DNA from: Candidatus Peregrinibacteria bacterium GW2011_GWF2_39_17
Lineage (GTDB): Bacteria > Patescibacteriota > Gracilibacteria > UBA1369 > UBA12473
Direction: 5' to 3'
Assembly (NCBI GenBank): GCA_000993615.1
Contig: LBWM01000010.1
Coordinates: 1 to 64,000, forward strand
Length of the DNA: 64,000 nt
Shown here: positions 19,028 through 28,197 of the stretch, piece by piece
Numbering within the stretch: the first letter of the stretch is position 1
Layout of the letters: every line of letters starts with the position of its first letter
The notes under the pieces: model-generated
Seen by the model: the letters and a program-made list of their open reading frames with translations, nothing else
Told to the model about the DNA's origin: nothing
Databases searched by the model: none
Translations under genes and position numbers: made by a program

Positions 19028-21322
19028 TTACTGAAAAACCACTGGCCACTGATCTACAAAATCAGCCAAAACCTGATCATTATAAACATCAGTTTCCATC
19101 AAGGAAACGACAATACTGCGAAAAATTTCCTCAACCACTGCTGCCCGTGTTCTGGGTTGATTGGGGTTAAACATAGTCTCTTCTTCCTCAAGAAAACCTT
19201 TTTGATAAGCGACTTCTACGTAGGGAGCATACCAGGCTGCCCCATAAACATCAGTAAAAGGAAACAAAGAGGTATCAACAAAAGTAGGGACTTCAACATT
19301 AGCTGCCTCTAAAATCATTTTTAAAGCCTCAGCCTTAGTTACTGAATTTGCAGGATGAAATAATCCATCATCATAACCCTTAACCCACCCTTGTTCAAAA
19401 GCATAGCATATTGACGGCGCAAACCACTGCTCATTAACATCCGAAAAACAATCGTGATAAATTGTTTTATCGGGTTCATATCCTAACTCTGTAAAGACTA
19501 AAATTTTCATTAATTCAGCGCGATTAATTCCATTTGAGGGTCGAAAAGTATTATCGCTATAGCCATTAATAACTCCAATATAAGTTAAAAACTCAATAGC
19601 TTGATAATTAAAATGTGCCGGAGGAACATCACTAAATTTAGCTAACGGTAAGATGGCTTCAACCTCATTACTTTTAATTTCACTTTCTTGATAATCCTTA
19701 GTATAAGCGGTTACAGCAAAATAATAAGTTGTCCCGGATAATAAGTTATTAATTGTTGCATATGTTAAATAAGACTCTTCCACGGTCTGAACGTAATAAT
19801 AAAACCCAGGTGACACCCCATAATAAATATAATAACCCGCCACCTCACTTCCCAATACTCGATTCCATTTTAAAGATACGGTGTGAGCTGACTTTGAAGT
19901 TACTGTTAAACCGGAAACAGTTAAAGAATCAGCATTTAGTTCTGGATCACTAAAATCAACTGGGACATCCTCGGCAGTAGTTATAACTTCAGTAGGAAAA
20001 TCATCTATTTCGTCAATCGGAGCATCGGCCTCTACTATTTTAGCTGAATAGGTATAGGGATAAAGCTCCTCAAATGCAGCATCAGAAGGCTGAATACTCA
20101 TTGGGTCATTGGAAACTGGTAAAACAATTAAAGTATACTGGCTAATCCCATCCGCGATTATTACCGAAACATTGCCAGTAGTAACATTTTGCTCAATAAT
20201 TGAATATTGAATTTGGTCACTCAAATAAGCACTCGATGTTTCGGGAATGAAAATTAACCGAAATTCAACTTCGGCTGGTTTATTAACATTTAACTGAAAC
20301 TGTTGTCCCCATTGGTTTGAATCAATCTTAAATTTTAGATAATTTGACCCAAAAAGTTCTGGGGCATTTTCAACAGAAATTTTATTTAGGGGATATTCAT
20401 TTGATTCATGAGTCGCTTCAATATAAATCTCGGGATAATTAATTCCGTCGGTATATCTATCAGGTAAATAATTCCATACCGCAAAATCCTGAAAAAGATC
20501 GCTGATACTTGCGCTATAATCGACCCTCAAAGTTTTTTCGTAGGCCTCAAAAGCATCCCAAACATCTGGATTACTATCAATAAAATAATTATTCACTACA
20601 TTGGCACCCAAGTGCCAATCATCAAAATATTCGCTTAAAAAAATAGGCCAGATGGCCGAGGCATATTCAAATAACGAATCTGCTGGAATTTGTCCGGTAA
20701 AAATCGAAAATTCTGGATAATTAAAAAAATCTGTAAGATAATACCAATAATCATTTATCTCCGGATAAACAGCTTCCTCAGCCCAAACTGCTGTCTGTTC
20801 CGAGAAAAAAACATCTTGAGGAAAACCAGCGAAAGCGCCCAGATAGCTAAATTGGATACAATGCAAAAATTCATGAGCAATCGTTACTGCTAATTGGTTA
20901 CTTGTTAACCAAGGATCAATTGCCATATAAACACTACCATCATCAAAGACATAACTGATTCCGTAAGCGTCCGACCCAATCTCAACATAATCTTCATCTA
21001 AAAGTAAAAAAATTCGGGGCTGATCATTAAGGGGGGTGGGAAATCCTAAATCATTAACTTCTTTTTCAAAACTAAATTCAGCATATTCACTCACTTCTTC
21101 AACCAAATCCGGGATATCATTACTATTATTATCCAAACTAGTTTTTACCTGATCACCAAATTCAATAGTAAAATGAACGGTATCAATAGCATACTTAAAA
21201 TGTGCACCAGTATAGATAGCCGAATTAAAGGATGCCGCTTGAACTGATATTCCAAAAAGAACTAAAAAAAATCCCGTAGATAAAGAAACAAAAACTAATT
21301 GGCGAAAAGAAAATTTAACCAT
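19028..21322 (-). CDS. secreted metallopeptidase-like protein with FN3 and three SLH domains
   Basis: 764 residues. A signal peptide (1-29, cleavage likely after VQA) leads to a domain with the zincin motif HEFLH at 150-154 and a downstream Glu in WAEEAVYPE, like putative metallopeptidases of the MXAN_6640 type. A central beta-rich region is followed by a fibronectin type III domain (about 468-558, LKWNRVLGSEVAGYYIYYG). Three S-layer homology repeats occupy about 561-745 (FSDVPPAHFNYQAIEF, FSDVNEQWFAPSICYAF, FTDVYGAAWYAPYVEVAYQK), each with the (F)xDVxxxxW/H...A pattern. SLH domains bind pyruvylated secondary cell-wall polymer, so it should be displayed on the cell surface. It follows the dapL gene on the same strand after a 97-base gap. 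Confidence 0.85.
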   Translation of the reverse strand: MVKFSFRQLVFVSLSTGFFLVLFGISVQAASFNSAIYTGAHFKYAIDTVHFTIEFGDQVKTSLDNNSNDIPDLVEEVSEYAEFSFEKEVNDLGFPTPLNDQPRIFLLLDEDYVEIGSDAYGISYVFDDGSVYMAIDPWLTSNQLAVTIAHEFLHCIQFSYLGAFAGFPQDVFFSEQTAVWAEEAVYPEINDYWYYLTDFFNYPEFSIFTGQIPADSLFEYASAIWPIFLSEYFDDWHLGANVVNNYFIDSNPDVWDAFEAYEKTLRVDYSASISDLFQDFAVWNYLPDRYTDGINYPEIYIEATHESNEYPLNKISVENAPELFGSNYLKFKIDSNQWGQQFQLNVNKPAEVEFRLIFIPETSSAYLSDQIQYSIIEQNVTTGNVSVIIADGISQYTLIVLPVSNDPMSIQPSDAAFEELYPYTYSAKIVEADAPIDEIDDFPTEVITTAEDVPVDFSDPELNADSLTVSGLTVTSKSAHTVSLKWNRVLGSEVAGYYIYYGVSPGFYYYVQTVEESYLTYATINNLLSGTTYYFAVTAYTKDYQESEIKSNEVEAILPLAKFSDVPPAHFNYQAIEFLTYIGVINGYSDNTFRPSNGINRAELMKILVFTELGYEPDKTIYHDCFSDVNEQWFAPSICYAFEQGWVKGYDDGLFHPANSVTKAEALKMILEAANVEVPTFVDTSLFPFTDVYGAAWYAPYVEVAYQKGFLEEEETMFNPNQPRTRAAVVEEIFRSIVVSLMETDVYNDQVLADFVDQWPVVFQ

Positions 21323-21419
21323 GGAGGAATAAAAAATAAATACGATAGTATTAAGCTAACAAATTTCACTTAATTTGGGAAAGTGGAAATCAGAAGTCAG
21401 CCTAAAACAACTTCTCATT

Positions 21420-22601
21420 TTAATTCAAATATTTCCTTATTCGATATGAAGCTTCTGCTACCTGGGGTAGAGTAGGGACTAAAGCAAAGCGGACATAACC
21501 TTCGCCAGGGTTAATATTTCCTTCGCAAAAATCAGAAATCCAAGAACCAGGAGTCACAACCAAAGCTAAATCAGGTGAAAGGAGATGCGTTGTAAATTCC
21601 ACCGAAGTCATTTGAGATGGTATTTTTTGCCATAAATAAAAAGTAGATTCTGGGCTATTAACTTCTAAACCAAGATCTCTTAAGGCCGGGAACAGAATAT
21701 CTCTTTTTTGCTGATAAATATTTCGCATAGATTGAACATGCTGTTCATCGTTGAGCGCAGAAATTGCAGCCTCCTGGATAAAATTAGGTGTTCCAGAATC
21801 AATGTTTGTCTTCAATTTTTTAAATAAATCAATCAACTGTTTGTCGCCAGCCACAAAGCCGATCCGATAGCCAGTCATATTATTTCGTTTACTAAGCGAA
21901 TAAAAAGTAATAATACCTTCTTTCGCAATCTCCAAAATAGAAATCGGTTTTTCTTCAAAATAAAGATCAATATAACAACCCTCATCCGCAGCAAGGATAA
22001 TGTCATGCCTATAAGCCCAGGCAATTAAACGCTCATAATAATCCCGCGAAGCAGTGGCTCCAGTAGGGGAATTTGGATAATTTAACCATAAAATTTTAGT
22101 CTTTTTTACCACTTCCTCAGGGATAGCCTCAAAATCAATCAGAAATTTATTCTCAGCCAAAAGCGGAACAAAAAAAGGAATACCGCCAGACATCATAGTG
22201 CCTGTTTTCATAGGGGGATAACCAGGAGAAGGAATAATTACAATATCCCCAGGATTCAAAATAGCATTTGGGAAATTGAAAATTGCCTCCTTGGAACCAA
22301 GTGAAGAACAAAGCTCTTTTTCAGGATCCAAACCAACATCAAACCGACGCTTCATCCAATTAACACAAGCCTGTAAATAAGCCTTGCTGCCGGTATAAAA
22401 AGGATAACCGGTAGTTGCGTGCTCCTCTAAAGCCGACTTCAATCGCTCACGAATAAATTTAGGAGTGGGCTCACTCGGATCCCCAACTCCAAAATCAATA
22501 GGTTGAATTCCTTGGTCGCGCAAAGAATTAACCATCTTATTAACTTCGGCAAACGCATAATTACTTAACCCTTGCAGTCTTTTTGAAGGAATAATTTTCA
22601 T
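21420..22601 (-). CDS. dapL: PLP aminotransferase, probable LL-diaminopimelate aminotransferase
   Basis: 393 residues, fold-type I class I/II aminotransferase. The PLP Lys is K238 in SLSKRNNMTGYRIGF. Other family marks are the NYPNSPTGA loop, ADEGCY and the C-terminal GEGYVRFAL carrying the substrate-binding Arg. It is the last gene of lysC-asd-dapB-dapA-lysA, which lacks dapD/dapE, so it most likely converts tetrahydrodipicolinate directly to LL-DAP using glutamate. A DapC- or AspC-type role cannot be excluded from sequence alone. The start ATG overlaps the TGA of lysA (ATGA). Confidence 0.8.
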   Translation of the reverse strand: MKIIPSKRLQGLSNYAFAEVNKMVNSLRDQGIQPIDFGVGDPSEPTPKFIRERLKSALEEHATTGYPFYTGSKAYLQACVNWMKRRFDVGLDPEKELCSSLGSKEAIFNFPNAILNPGDIVIIPSPGYPPMKTGTMMSGGIPFFVPLLAENKFLIDFEAIPEEVVKKTKILWLNYPNSPTGATASRDYYERLIAWAYRHDIILAADEGCYIDLYFEEKPISILEIAKEGIITFYSLSKRNNMTGYRIGFVAGDKQLIDLFKKLKTNIDSGTPNFIQEAAISALNDEQHVQSMRNIYQQKRDILFPALRDLGLEVNSPESTFYLWQKIPSQMTSVEFTTHLLSPDLALVVTPGSWISDFCEGNINPGEGYVRFALVPTLPQVAEASYRIRKYLN

Positions 22602-23839
22602 AGCAGTGAAAAATCAGGGATAGCGGCAAAAAGATCATTAAGTGTTTCAGCTCGACGAATTTGCTGTAATTCATTTTTGAGAGTCAGCAAATACTCAGAA
22701 TGGCGGAAACGACCGTTATAATTATGCCCCATGGCATAGGCATGAGCCCCACAATTATGAATTACCACTAAATCCCCAAGCTCGCATTGCGGCAACAAAC
22801 GATCACGCGCAAATTGGTCGTTGTTTTCACAAATACGTCCTACCACAGAAACCTTTTGCTTTTTCTTGGAACGATTTAATACCGTAATATAGTGAAAAGC
22901 ATTATAGATAGCGGGCCTAGGCATATCATTAGTACTGGCATCAATTCCCATAAAAATTTTATAACTGTTTTTTAGACTGATCACACGACTTACTAACCAA
23001 CCGGCATTAGCCATAATGTAACGTCCTGGTTCAGCCATAAGCCGGGGAGCAACCAAATTATATTTAAGGCACTGTTCATCAAACACCTTCTTTACATTGA
23101 GAGCAATGTGGTCCAAATTCAAACTTTTTTCCGTAGGATGATAGGGAACACCAAAACCACCACCCATATCTAAAAAATCAATATTTATACCTGTTTTTGC
23201 CTTAACAAGGGCAACTACTTCTAAAAGTTTTTTAACCACCAGCGGAAAATATTTTTCATCAAGCACATTACTACCGGTCATCATGTGAATTCCAAAATGC
23301 TTTATTCCTAGTTTTTGTGCTTCACCATAGGCATCAGCAGCTTTTTCAAAAGGGATTCCAAATTTAGCTTCTGGTCCGGCTGTTACTAAACTCTGCATTC
23401 CTCCCTGCCCAATTCCGGGATTAATTCGAAATGAAATAACCTGAGGGATCCCAATTTTACTTAAACTAGAAATTGCACTGGAATCATCTAAATTTAAAAT
23501 AAGCTTGGCCTTTTCTGCCATTTTAAACTCTTCCATGGTCGTGTAATTACCGGTGTACATACCACTTGCCTTAAGTTTATAAGCCAGCCAAGCTTCTGAA
23601 TAACTTGAAACATCAAAACCAAATTCCTCATCAAGAATAATCCTCAAAAGATGCGGATTGGCATTAGCTTTAACTGCAAAAAGTGCTTCAAAATCAGGGA
23701 AATAGCGACGAAAACTATTTAAAAATTTTCGACAATTTGAACGTATTTTAGCTTCTTCGTAAAGAAAAAAAGGAGTTGGTCGGTCACTAGCTGCAAACTC
23801 AATAGCCAATTTTGGCAAAGCAATAACATCCGGATTCAT
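22598..23839 (-). CDS. lysA: diaminopimelate decarboxylase
   Basis: 413 residues, alanine-racemase-fold PLP enzyme giving L-lysine from meso-DAP. PLP Lys K57 in ALFAVKANANP, glycine-rich LDMGGGFGVPY, EPGRYIMANAG, and CENNDQFARDRLLP with the decarboxylase active-site Cys. The C-terminal HNCGAHAYAMGHNYNG is typical. Stop TGA overlaps the dapL start, and its own start overlaps the dapA TGA, so the three are probably translationally coupled. Confidence 0.9.
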   Translation of the reverse strand: MNPDVIALPKLAIEFAASDRPTPFFLYEEAKIRSNCRKFLNSFRRYFPDFEALFAVKANANPHLLRIILDEEFGFDVSSYSEAWLAYKLKASGMYTGNYTTMEEFKMAEKAKLILNLDDSSAISSLSKIGIPQVISFRINPGIGQGGMQSLVTAGPEAKFGIPFEKAADAYGEAQKLGIKHFGIHMMTGSNVLDEKYFPLVVKKLLEVVALVKAKTGINIDFLDMGGGFGVPYHPTEKSLNLDHIALNVKKVFDEQCLKYNLVAPRLMAEPGRYIMANAGWLVSRVISLKNSYKIFMGIDASTNDMPRPAIYNAFHYITVLNRSKKKQKVSVVGRICENNDQFARDRLLPQCELGDLVVIHNCGAHAYAMGHNYNGRFRHSEYLLTLKNELQQIRRAETLNDLFAAIPDFSLL

Positions 23840-24711
23840 AATGAATATTTTTTAAGTAATAACGACAGCTTTTGCTTATTTACTTCTGTCATTGGGCACA
23901 AAGGCAAACGAAATACTTCCTGACAATAACCCCCTAAGGCTAAAGCCGTTTTAATCGGTAGTGGATTAGTTTCAATAAAAAGTGTCTCAAAAAGCTCACG
24001 TAAATTACCTTGCTCTTGTTCCGCTTCGCTCCATTGCTTATTTAAAACCATTTTTACAAATTTACTCATCCGCGCTGGAATCAAGTTAGACGCTACTGAA
24101 ATAACCCCATGTCCGCCCATTTTCACTAATTCAAGTGTAAGGGCATCATCCCCGGAAAGCACGCTAAAATCACGAGGCACGCTTGATAAAACCTCTTTCA
24201 TTTGAACCAAATCGCCGCTAGCCTCCTTTACGCCCACGATATAAGTATTTTTTGCCAATTCCATTAATGTGTTCGTGGACATATTTATTCCAGTACGCCC
24301 TTTAATATTATAAATAATGATCGGAAATCTCGTAGCCTCAGCAATAGCCTCATAATGCAAAATTAAACCTTTTTGAGTTGGTTTATTATAATAAGGGCAA
24401 ACTACCAAGGCAGCATCCGCACCCACCTCCTTAGCTATTTTTGTTTGTTCAATTGCTTTAGTTGTACAATTAGAACCGGTCCCGACAATAACCGGCATCC
24501 TTCCTTTAGCTGCTTCAACAGTTAACTGCAAAACACGGTAAATTTCGTTAGAAGTAAGAGTAGGGGATTCACCAGTCGTCCCAATTGGGACTAAACCATC
24601 AACCCCACCCTCAATTTGCAAATCAAGTAATTTCGAAAAAGCATTTTCATCAAAATCACCAGTAGCGGTAAATGGAGTGATTAAAGCGGTGTAAGTTCCT
24701 TGAAACATCAT
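23836..24711 (-). CDS. dapA: 4-hydroxy-tetrahydrodipicolinate synthase
   Basis: 291 residues, TIM-barrel aldolase condensing aspartate semialdehyde with pyruvate. Schiff-base Lys K162 in VGVKEASGD, Tyr134 in YNIKGRTG, and GTTGESPTLT near residue 45 are all present. The start may be either of two adjacent ATGs (MM). Middle gene of the lysine operon. Confidence 0.95.
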   Translation of the reverse strand: MMFQGTYTALITPFTATGDFDENAFSKLLDLQIEGGVDGLVPIGTTGESPTLTSNEIYRVLQLTVEAAKGRMPVIVGTGSNCTTKAIEQTKIAKEVGADAALVVCPYYNKPTQKGLILHYEAIAEATRFPIIIYNIKGRTGINMSTNTLMELAKNTYIVGVKEASGDLVQMKEVLSSVPRDFSVLSGDDALTLELVKMGGHGVISVASNLIPARMSKFVKMVLNKQWSEAEQEQGNLRELFETLFIETNPLPIKTALALGGYCQEVFRLPLCPMTEVNKQKLSLLLKKYSL

Positions 24712-24735
24712 TGTAATTATTAAAAAATAAAAAAT

Positions 24736-25485
24736 CTAAATCTCAAAACCTAAAAAATCCTCCATCTTAAAAAATCCACATTTTCCCACAAGCCATTCAG
24801 CTGCTTGCACCGCACCTAAGGCATAACCATCTCGATTACGGGCCGCATGCGTTAAAGTAATAGTGTCAGCTTCGGAATCAAGTCCAATTGTGTGTGAAAA
24901 ATTTACAGCTCCACCCCTAGTCGAAGAAAAATGAATTTCATAAGGCTCAATTTTACGATCAAGCCGATTATCCACTACCTTAGTTTTTCGCTCAATATTT
25001 TGAAGTAAAATTTCCTCAAGGATTTTAGCGGTACCAGAAGGGGAGTCCGCTTTTTGCGCGTGGTGCAATTCAGTACCCCAAATATCATATTCATTATATT
25101 TATTAATTAATTTAGCCGCTTTCTTCACAATTTCAAAATAAAGATTGACTCCAATTGAAAAATTAGAAGACCACAAAAAACCAATATTTGCCCTCGCAAC
25201 CGACCTTTCAATCTCCCCCAAATGAGTATACCAACCAGTTGTCCCTACTAAAAGATTGGGAGCATTTTTCAAACTCAAAAAATAACGCAAATTATCTAAA
25301 ACAACACCCGGATGTGAAAAATCAAAAGCAACATTCACTCCCAAAAGAGCCTCTGGGGTAATCTTACTATCAGTAGCTGACGAATGTTTAGGGTCAATAA
25401 TCGTTAATACCTCATGGCCCCTTCTTTGAGCAAATTGATGAATGAGTTGGCCCATTTGGCCATATCCGATTAAGGCAATTTTCAT
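24736..25485 (-). CDS. dapB: 4-hydroxy-tetrahydrodipicolinate reductase
   Basis: 249 residues. NAD(P)H-dependent reduction in the DAP pathway. The N-terminal Rossmann motif IALIGYGQMGQL, VGTTGW, SNFSIGVN and the catalytic ELHHAQKADSPSGTA (His-His and Lys) are visible. The length fits the family. Lies between asd and dapA, 24-25 bases from each. Confidence 0.95.
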   Translation of the reverse strand: MKIALIGYGQMGQLIHQFAQRRGHEVLTIIDPKHSSATDSKITPEALLGVNVAFDFSHPGVVLDNLRYFLSLKNAPNLLVGTTGWYTHLGEIERSVARANIGFLWSSNFSIGVNLYFEIVKKAAKLINKYNEYDIWGTELHHAQKADSPSGTAKILEEILLQNIERKTKVVDNRLDRKIEPYEIHFSSTRGGAVNFSHTIGLDSEADTITLTHAARNRDGYALGAVQAAEWLVGKCGFFKMEDFLGFEI

Positions 25486-25510
25486 ATAAATAAATTTAAA
25501 TTAGGAAATC

Positions 25511-26578
25511 CTATAAATAATTTTTAGCGTGTAATAATTCAGCGGTCAAAATGGCCCCACCCGCAGCCCCCCGAATTGTATTATGGGAGAGAGCGCTAAA
25601 GCGATAATCCAAAAGTGGACATTTGCGTAATCTACCCAGGGTAATGCTCATCCCTTGGCCATTATCACGATCCAATTTAGTCTGAGGACGATCTGGTCCG
25701 GTGCAATAAATTAAACAGGGATCTGGCGCACTAGGTAAACGTAAAGCTTGAGGTTCCGGCTTCCAGTTTTGCCAAGCCTCTAACACCTGTTCGATTGAAG
25801 GTTTGTTTTTAAATTTAACGGAAACAACTGCCAAATGACCATCTTCCGTAGCTACACGATTGCAATGAGCCGCGATAACTAAACCACTTTCCTCAATTCG
25901 ACCGTTGCACAATTTTCCTAAAATTTTTCTTGGCTCACATTCGGATTTTTCTTCTTCACCAGGCAAAGGGATAACATTATCTTTAATTTCTGGAGCATTA
26001 GCCAAAAGTCGACCTGAGCCCGAAATAGCCTGCATGGTTGTCACAAATAAAGATTCCGGCTCAAATTTAAGCAAAGGCGCCAGTGCCGGTAAATAACTTT
26101 GCAAACTACAATTTGGTTTAGTGACAATAAACCCCTTACCCCAGCCCCTATTTTTACGTTGCTCACTAATTAAATCCAAATGGTCTGGGTTTATTTCCGG
26201 AATAATCATGGGCACATCAGGTGTCCAGCGGTGAGCCGAATTATTTGATACCACTGGAATTCCGGCCGCGGCATATTGATCTTCCAATTCAAAAATAGCT
26301 GAAGCATCCAAATCAATAGCCGAAAACACAAAATCAACCAAAGGCGTAATAGCAGCAATATCAATAACATCATAAACCGACAAATCAGCCAAAGAAGAAG
26401 GAATTGGGGCAGTTAAACGCCATCGGCCTTCAACTGCCTCCCGATAAGATTTCCCAGCTGACCGAGAAGAAGCCGCCAAAATCTTCACCTTAAACCAAGG
26501 ATGATTTTCAAGCAAAGTAATTAATCTTTGCCCTACCATGCCAGTTGCCCCTAAAATCCCAACAGAAAGTGGTTTCAT
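25511..26578 (-). CDS. asd: aspartate-semialdehyde dehydrogenase
   Basis: 355 residues. NADP-binding GILGATGMVGQRLI, catalytic Cys157 in TKPNCSLQSY, and the His-containing HCNRVATEDGHLAV (H248). The motif spelling resembles the archaeal/fungal-type ASADH branch more than E. coli Asd. It reduces aspartyl phosphate made by the upstream lysC, 11 bases away. Confidence 0.93.
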   Translation of the reverse strand: MKPLSVGILGATGMVGQRLITLLENHPWFKVKILAASSRSAGKSYREAVEGRWRLTAPIPSSLADLSVYDVIDIAAITPLVDFVFSAIDLDASAIFELEDQYAAAGIPVVSNNSAHRWTPDVPMIIPEINPDHLDLISEQRKNRGWGKGFIVTKPNCSLQSYLPALAPLLKFEPESLFVTTMQAISGSGRLLANAPEIKDNVIPLPGEEEKSECEPRKILGKLCNGRIEESGLVIAAHCNRVATEDGHLAVVSVKFKNKPSIEQVLEAWQNWKPEPQALRLPSAPDPCLIYCTGPDRPQTKLDRDNGQGMSITLGRLRKCPLLDYRFSALSHNTIRGAAGGAILTAELLHAKNYL

Positions 26579-26589
26579 AATTCCTAAAA

Positions 26590-27975
26590 TTAAAAATTAA
26601 TAAAATCCTGATGCAAAACTTGAATCGCCTTTTCTGCTTTTTCTGCATGCAAAACAAGGCTCAAATTAATCAAAGCATTACCCATGGAAATCATATTAAT
26701 ACTAATCTTATTCTTTGCTAAAACTCTTAAAATTTCGCCACAAACAGCAGGTGATTTTCTAAGCTCAACCCCAACAATACTTAAAATAGCCTGATCATTT
26801 TGAACATCAACCTCACCCAATTTTTTAAGATTCCTAAGTAATGATTTAAGTCGAATTAAAGGCTCATCTACACTTAGAGAAACGCTCACTTCCGAAGTTG
26901 CAATAAGATCAATACTAATTTTGTGTTCTGCAAATAAATTACTCAATTTCGCCATAAAACCATAAGCCATGAGCATTTTGGGGGTGGTAATTCGGATAAT
27001 AGTAATGCCTTTTTTGTAAGCAATGGATTTAAAAACCAATTTTGAATAATACGAATCACTACTAATTAAAGTTCCATAAGCTGTATGATTAAAAGTATTT
27101 TTCATCCTAATTGGAATATTGGCCAACGAAGCCGGCGCCACACTAAAAGGATGCAAAACTTTTGCTCCGAATCTAGCCAATTCCGCCATTTCGTCAAAGG
27201 AAATTCGAGACAAAATTTTTGCCTTGGGAACAATGGAAGGATGGGCCGTTAAAATACCATCCACATCAGTCCAATTTTCAATTTCGTGAGCCCTAATTGC
27301 CACCCCAACCAAAGAAGCACAAAAATCAGAATAACCACGCCCCACACTGTTTAAAATTCCATTAGTAATAGCCCCAAAAAATCCAGGCAAAATTGGCACA
27401 AATCCTTGCGGGACTTTTGCCAAACGTATCGAAAAAGCTTTCTCGATTTTGGTCCAATAACTAGGCGACTCGATCGAAATTCGTTTAGAAATGATTTTTT
27501 CGAGATTAAGATAAATAGCCGGACAAGCATTCTTTATAAGTAAATTACTTAATATTCGCGCACTTATGTTTTCCCCTATGGCCAAAACCGCGTCCTGCAT
27601 CCTAGTTGATAATTCTCCTGTTAAAAAAATGGTCTTTAAAATTTTTCGCAAAGTTTCAAGCTCCTGATTTAAAAAACTAATTTGCTGATTTCGCATTAAT
27701 TTTTCCAGAAATAAATCAGCTATCAGCTCCAAATGTTTATGCTCAATCTCTTTTATTAAGCCTTGAGCTCGGGCTAATTTACCTTCCTGCGCCTTTTGCG
27801 TTGATTCCAATAATAAACTAGTTATTCCAGACATAGCCGAAACAACCACTACCGGAAATTGTCCAATGGCTACTGCTTTTTGGATAGCAGGCACCACCCC
27901 ATCCCGTATACTTGCTGCTGATCCCATTGATGTTCCTCCAAATTTCATTACTTTCTGAAATACATCTCGGCTCAT
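26590..27975 (-). CDS. lysC: aspartate kinase
   Basis: 461 residues, monofunctional. The N-terminal amino-acid-kinase domain has KVMKFGGTSMGSAASI, GRGYSDFCASLVG and the NWTDVDGILTAHP segment. Two C-terminal ACT domains (about 320-461, including KISIDLIATSEVSVS and KISINMISMGN) normally bind lysine or threonine for feedback control. First gene of the lysine operon; no homoserine-pathway genes are in the window. Confidence 0.93.
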   Translation of the reverse strand: MSRDVFQKVMKFGGTSMGSAASIRDGVVPAIQKAVAIGQFPVVVVSAMSGITSLLLESTQKAQEGKLARAQGLIKEIEHKHLELIADLFLEKLMRNQQISFLNQELETLRKILKTIFLTGELSTRMQDAVLAIGENISARILSNLLIKNACPAIYLNLEKIISKRISIESPSYWTKIEKAFSIRLAKVPQGFVPILPGFFGAITNGILNSVGRGYSDFCASLVGVAIRAHEIENWTDVDGILTAHPSIVPKAKILSRISFDEMAELARFGAKVLHPFSVAPASLANIPIRMKNTFNHTAYGTLISSDSYYSKLVFKSIAYKKGITIIRITTPKMLMAYGFMAKLSNLFAEHKISIDLIATSEVSVSLSVDEPLIRLKSLLRNLKKLGEVDVQNDQAILSIVGVELRKSPAVCGEILRVLAKNKISINMISMGNALINLSLVLHAEKAEKAIQVLHQDFINF

Positions 27976-28197
27976 AAACTTAATTTAATAAAATAAAAAA
28001 ATGCCCCTATTCGAGGCAAAATATTTACTGGAATTGAACACCAGAAACTATTGCCTCGTTGGAGCAATCTTCTTCTTAGCGCCAAAAATTACAGCTAAAA
28101 TAATGTTCATTAGCCCTATCATAACCAGCTCAACTCATAGGAGTCAAGCAAAATCCTCTAAATTTCTCCTAATCCAATTCCCAATAAAAAAATAGAT

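Noticed and set aside
21392-21415. AGAAGT/ACTTCT hairpin after dapL
   Set aside because: 6-bp stem with a 12-base loop and no T-run; too weak to call a terminator.
28001-28197. Gap between glyA and lysC containing a 64-codon plus-strand frame and a minus-strand frame MIGLMNIILAVIFGAKKK
   Set aside because: Neither has a convincing start context, family motif or length. The minus-strand frame could be a small membrane peptide but cannot be supported.
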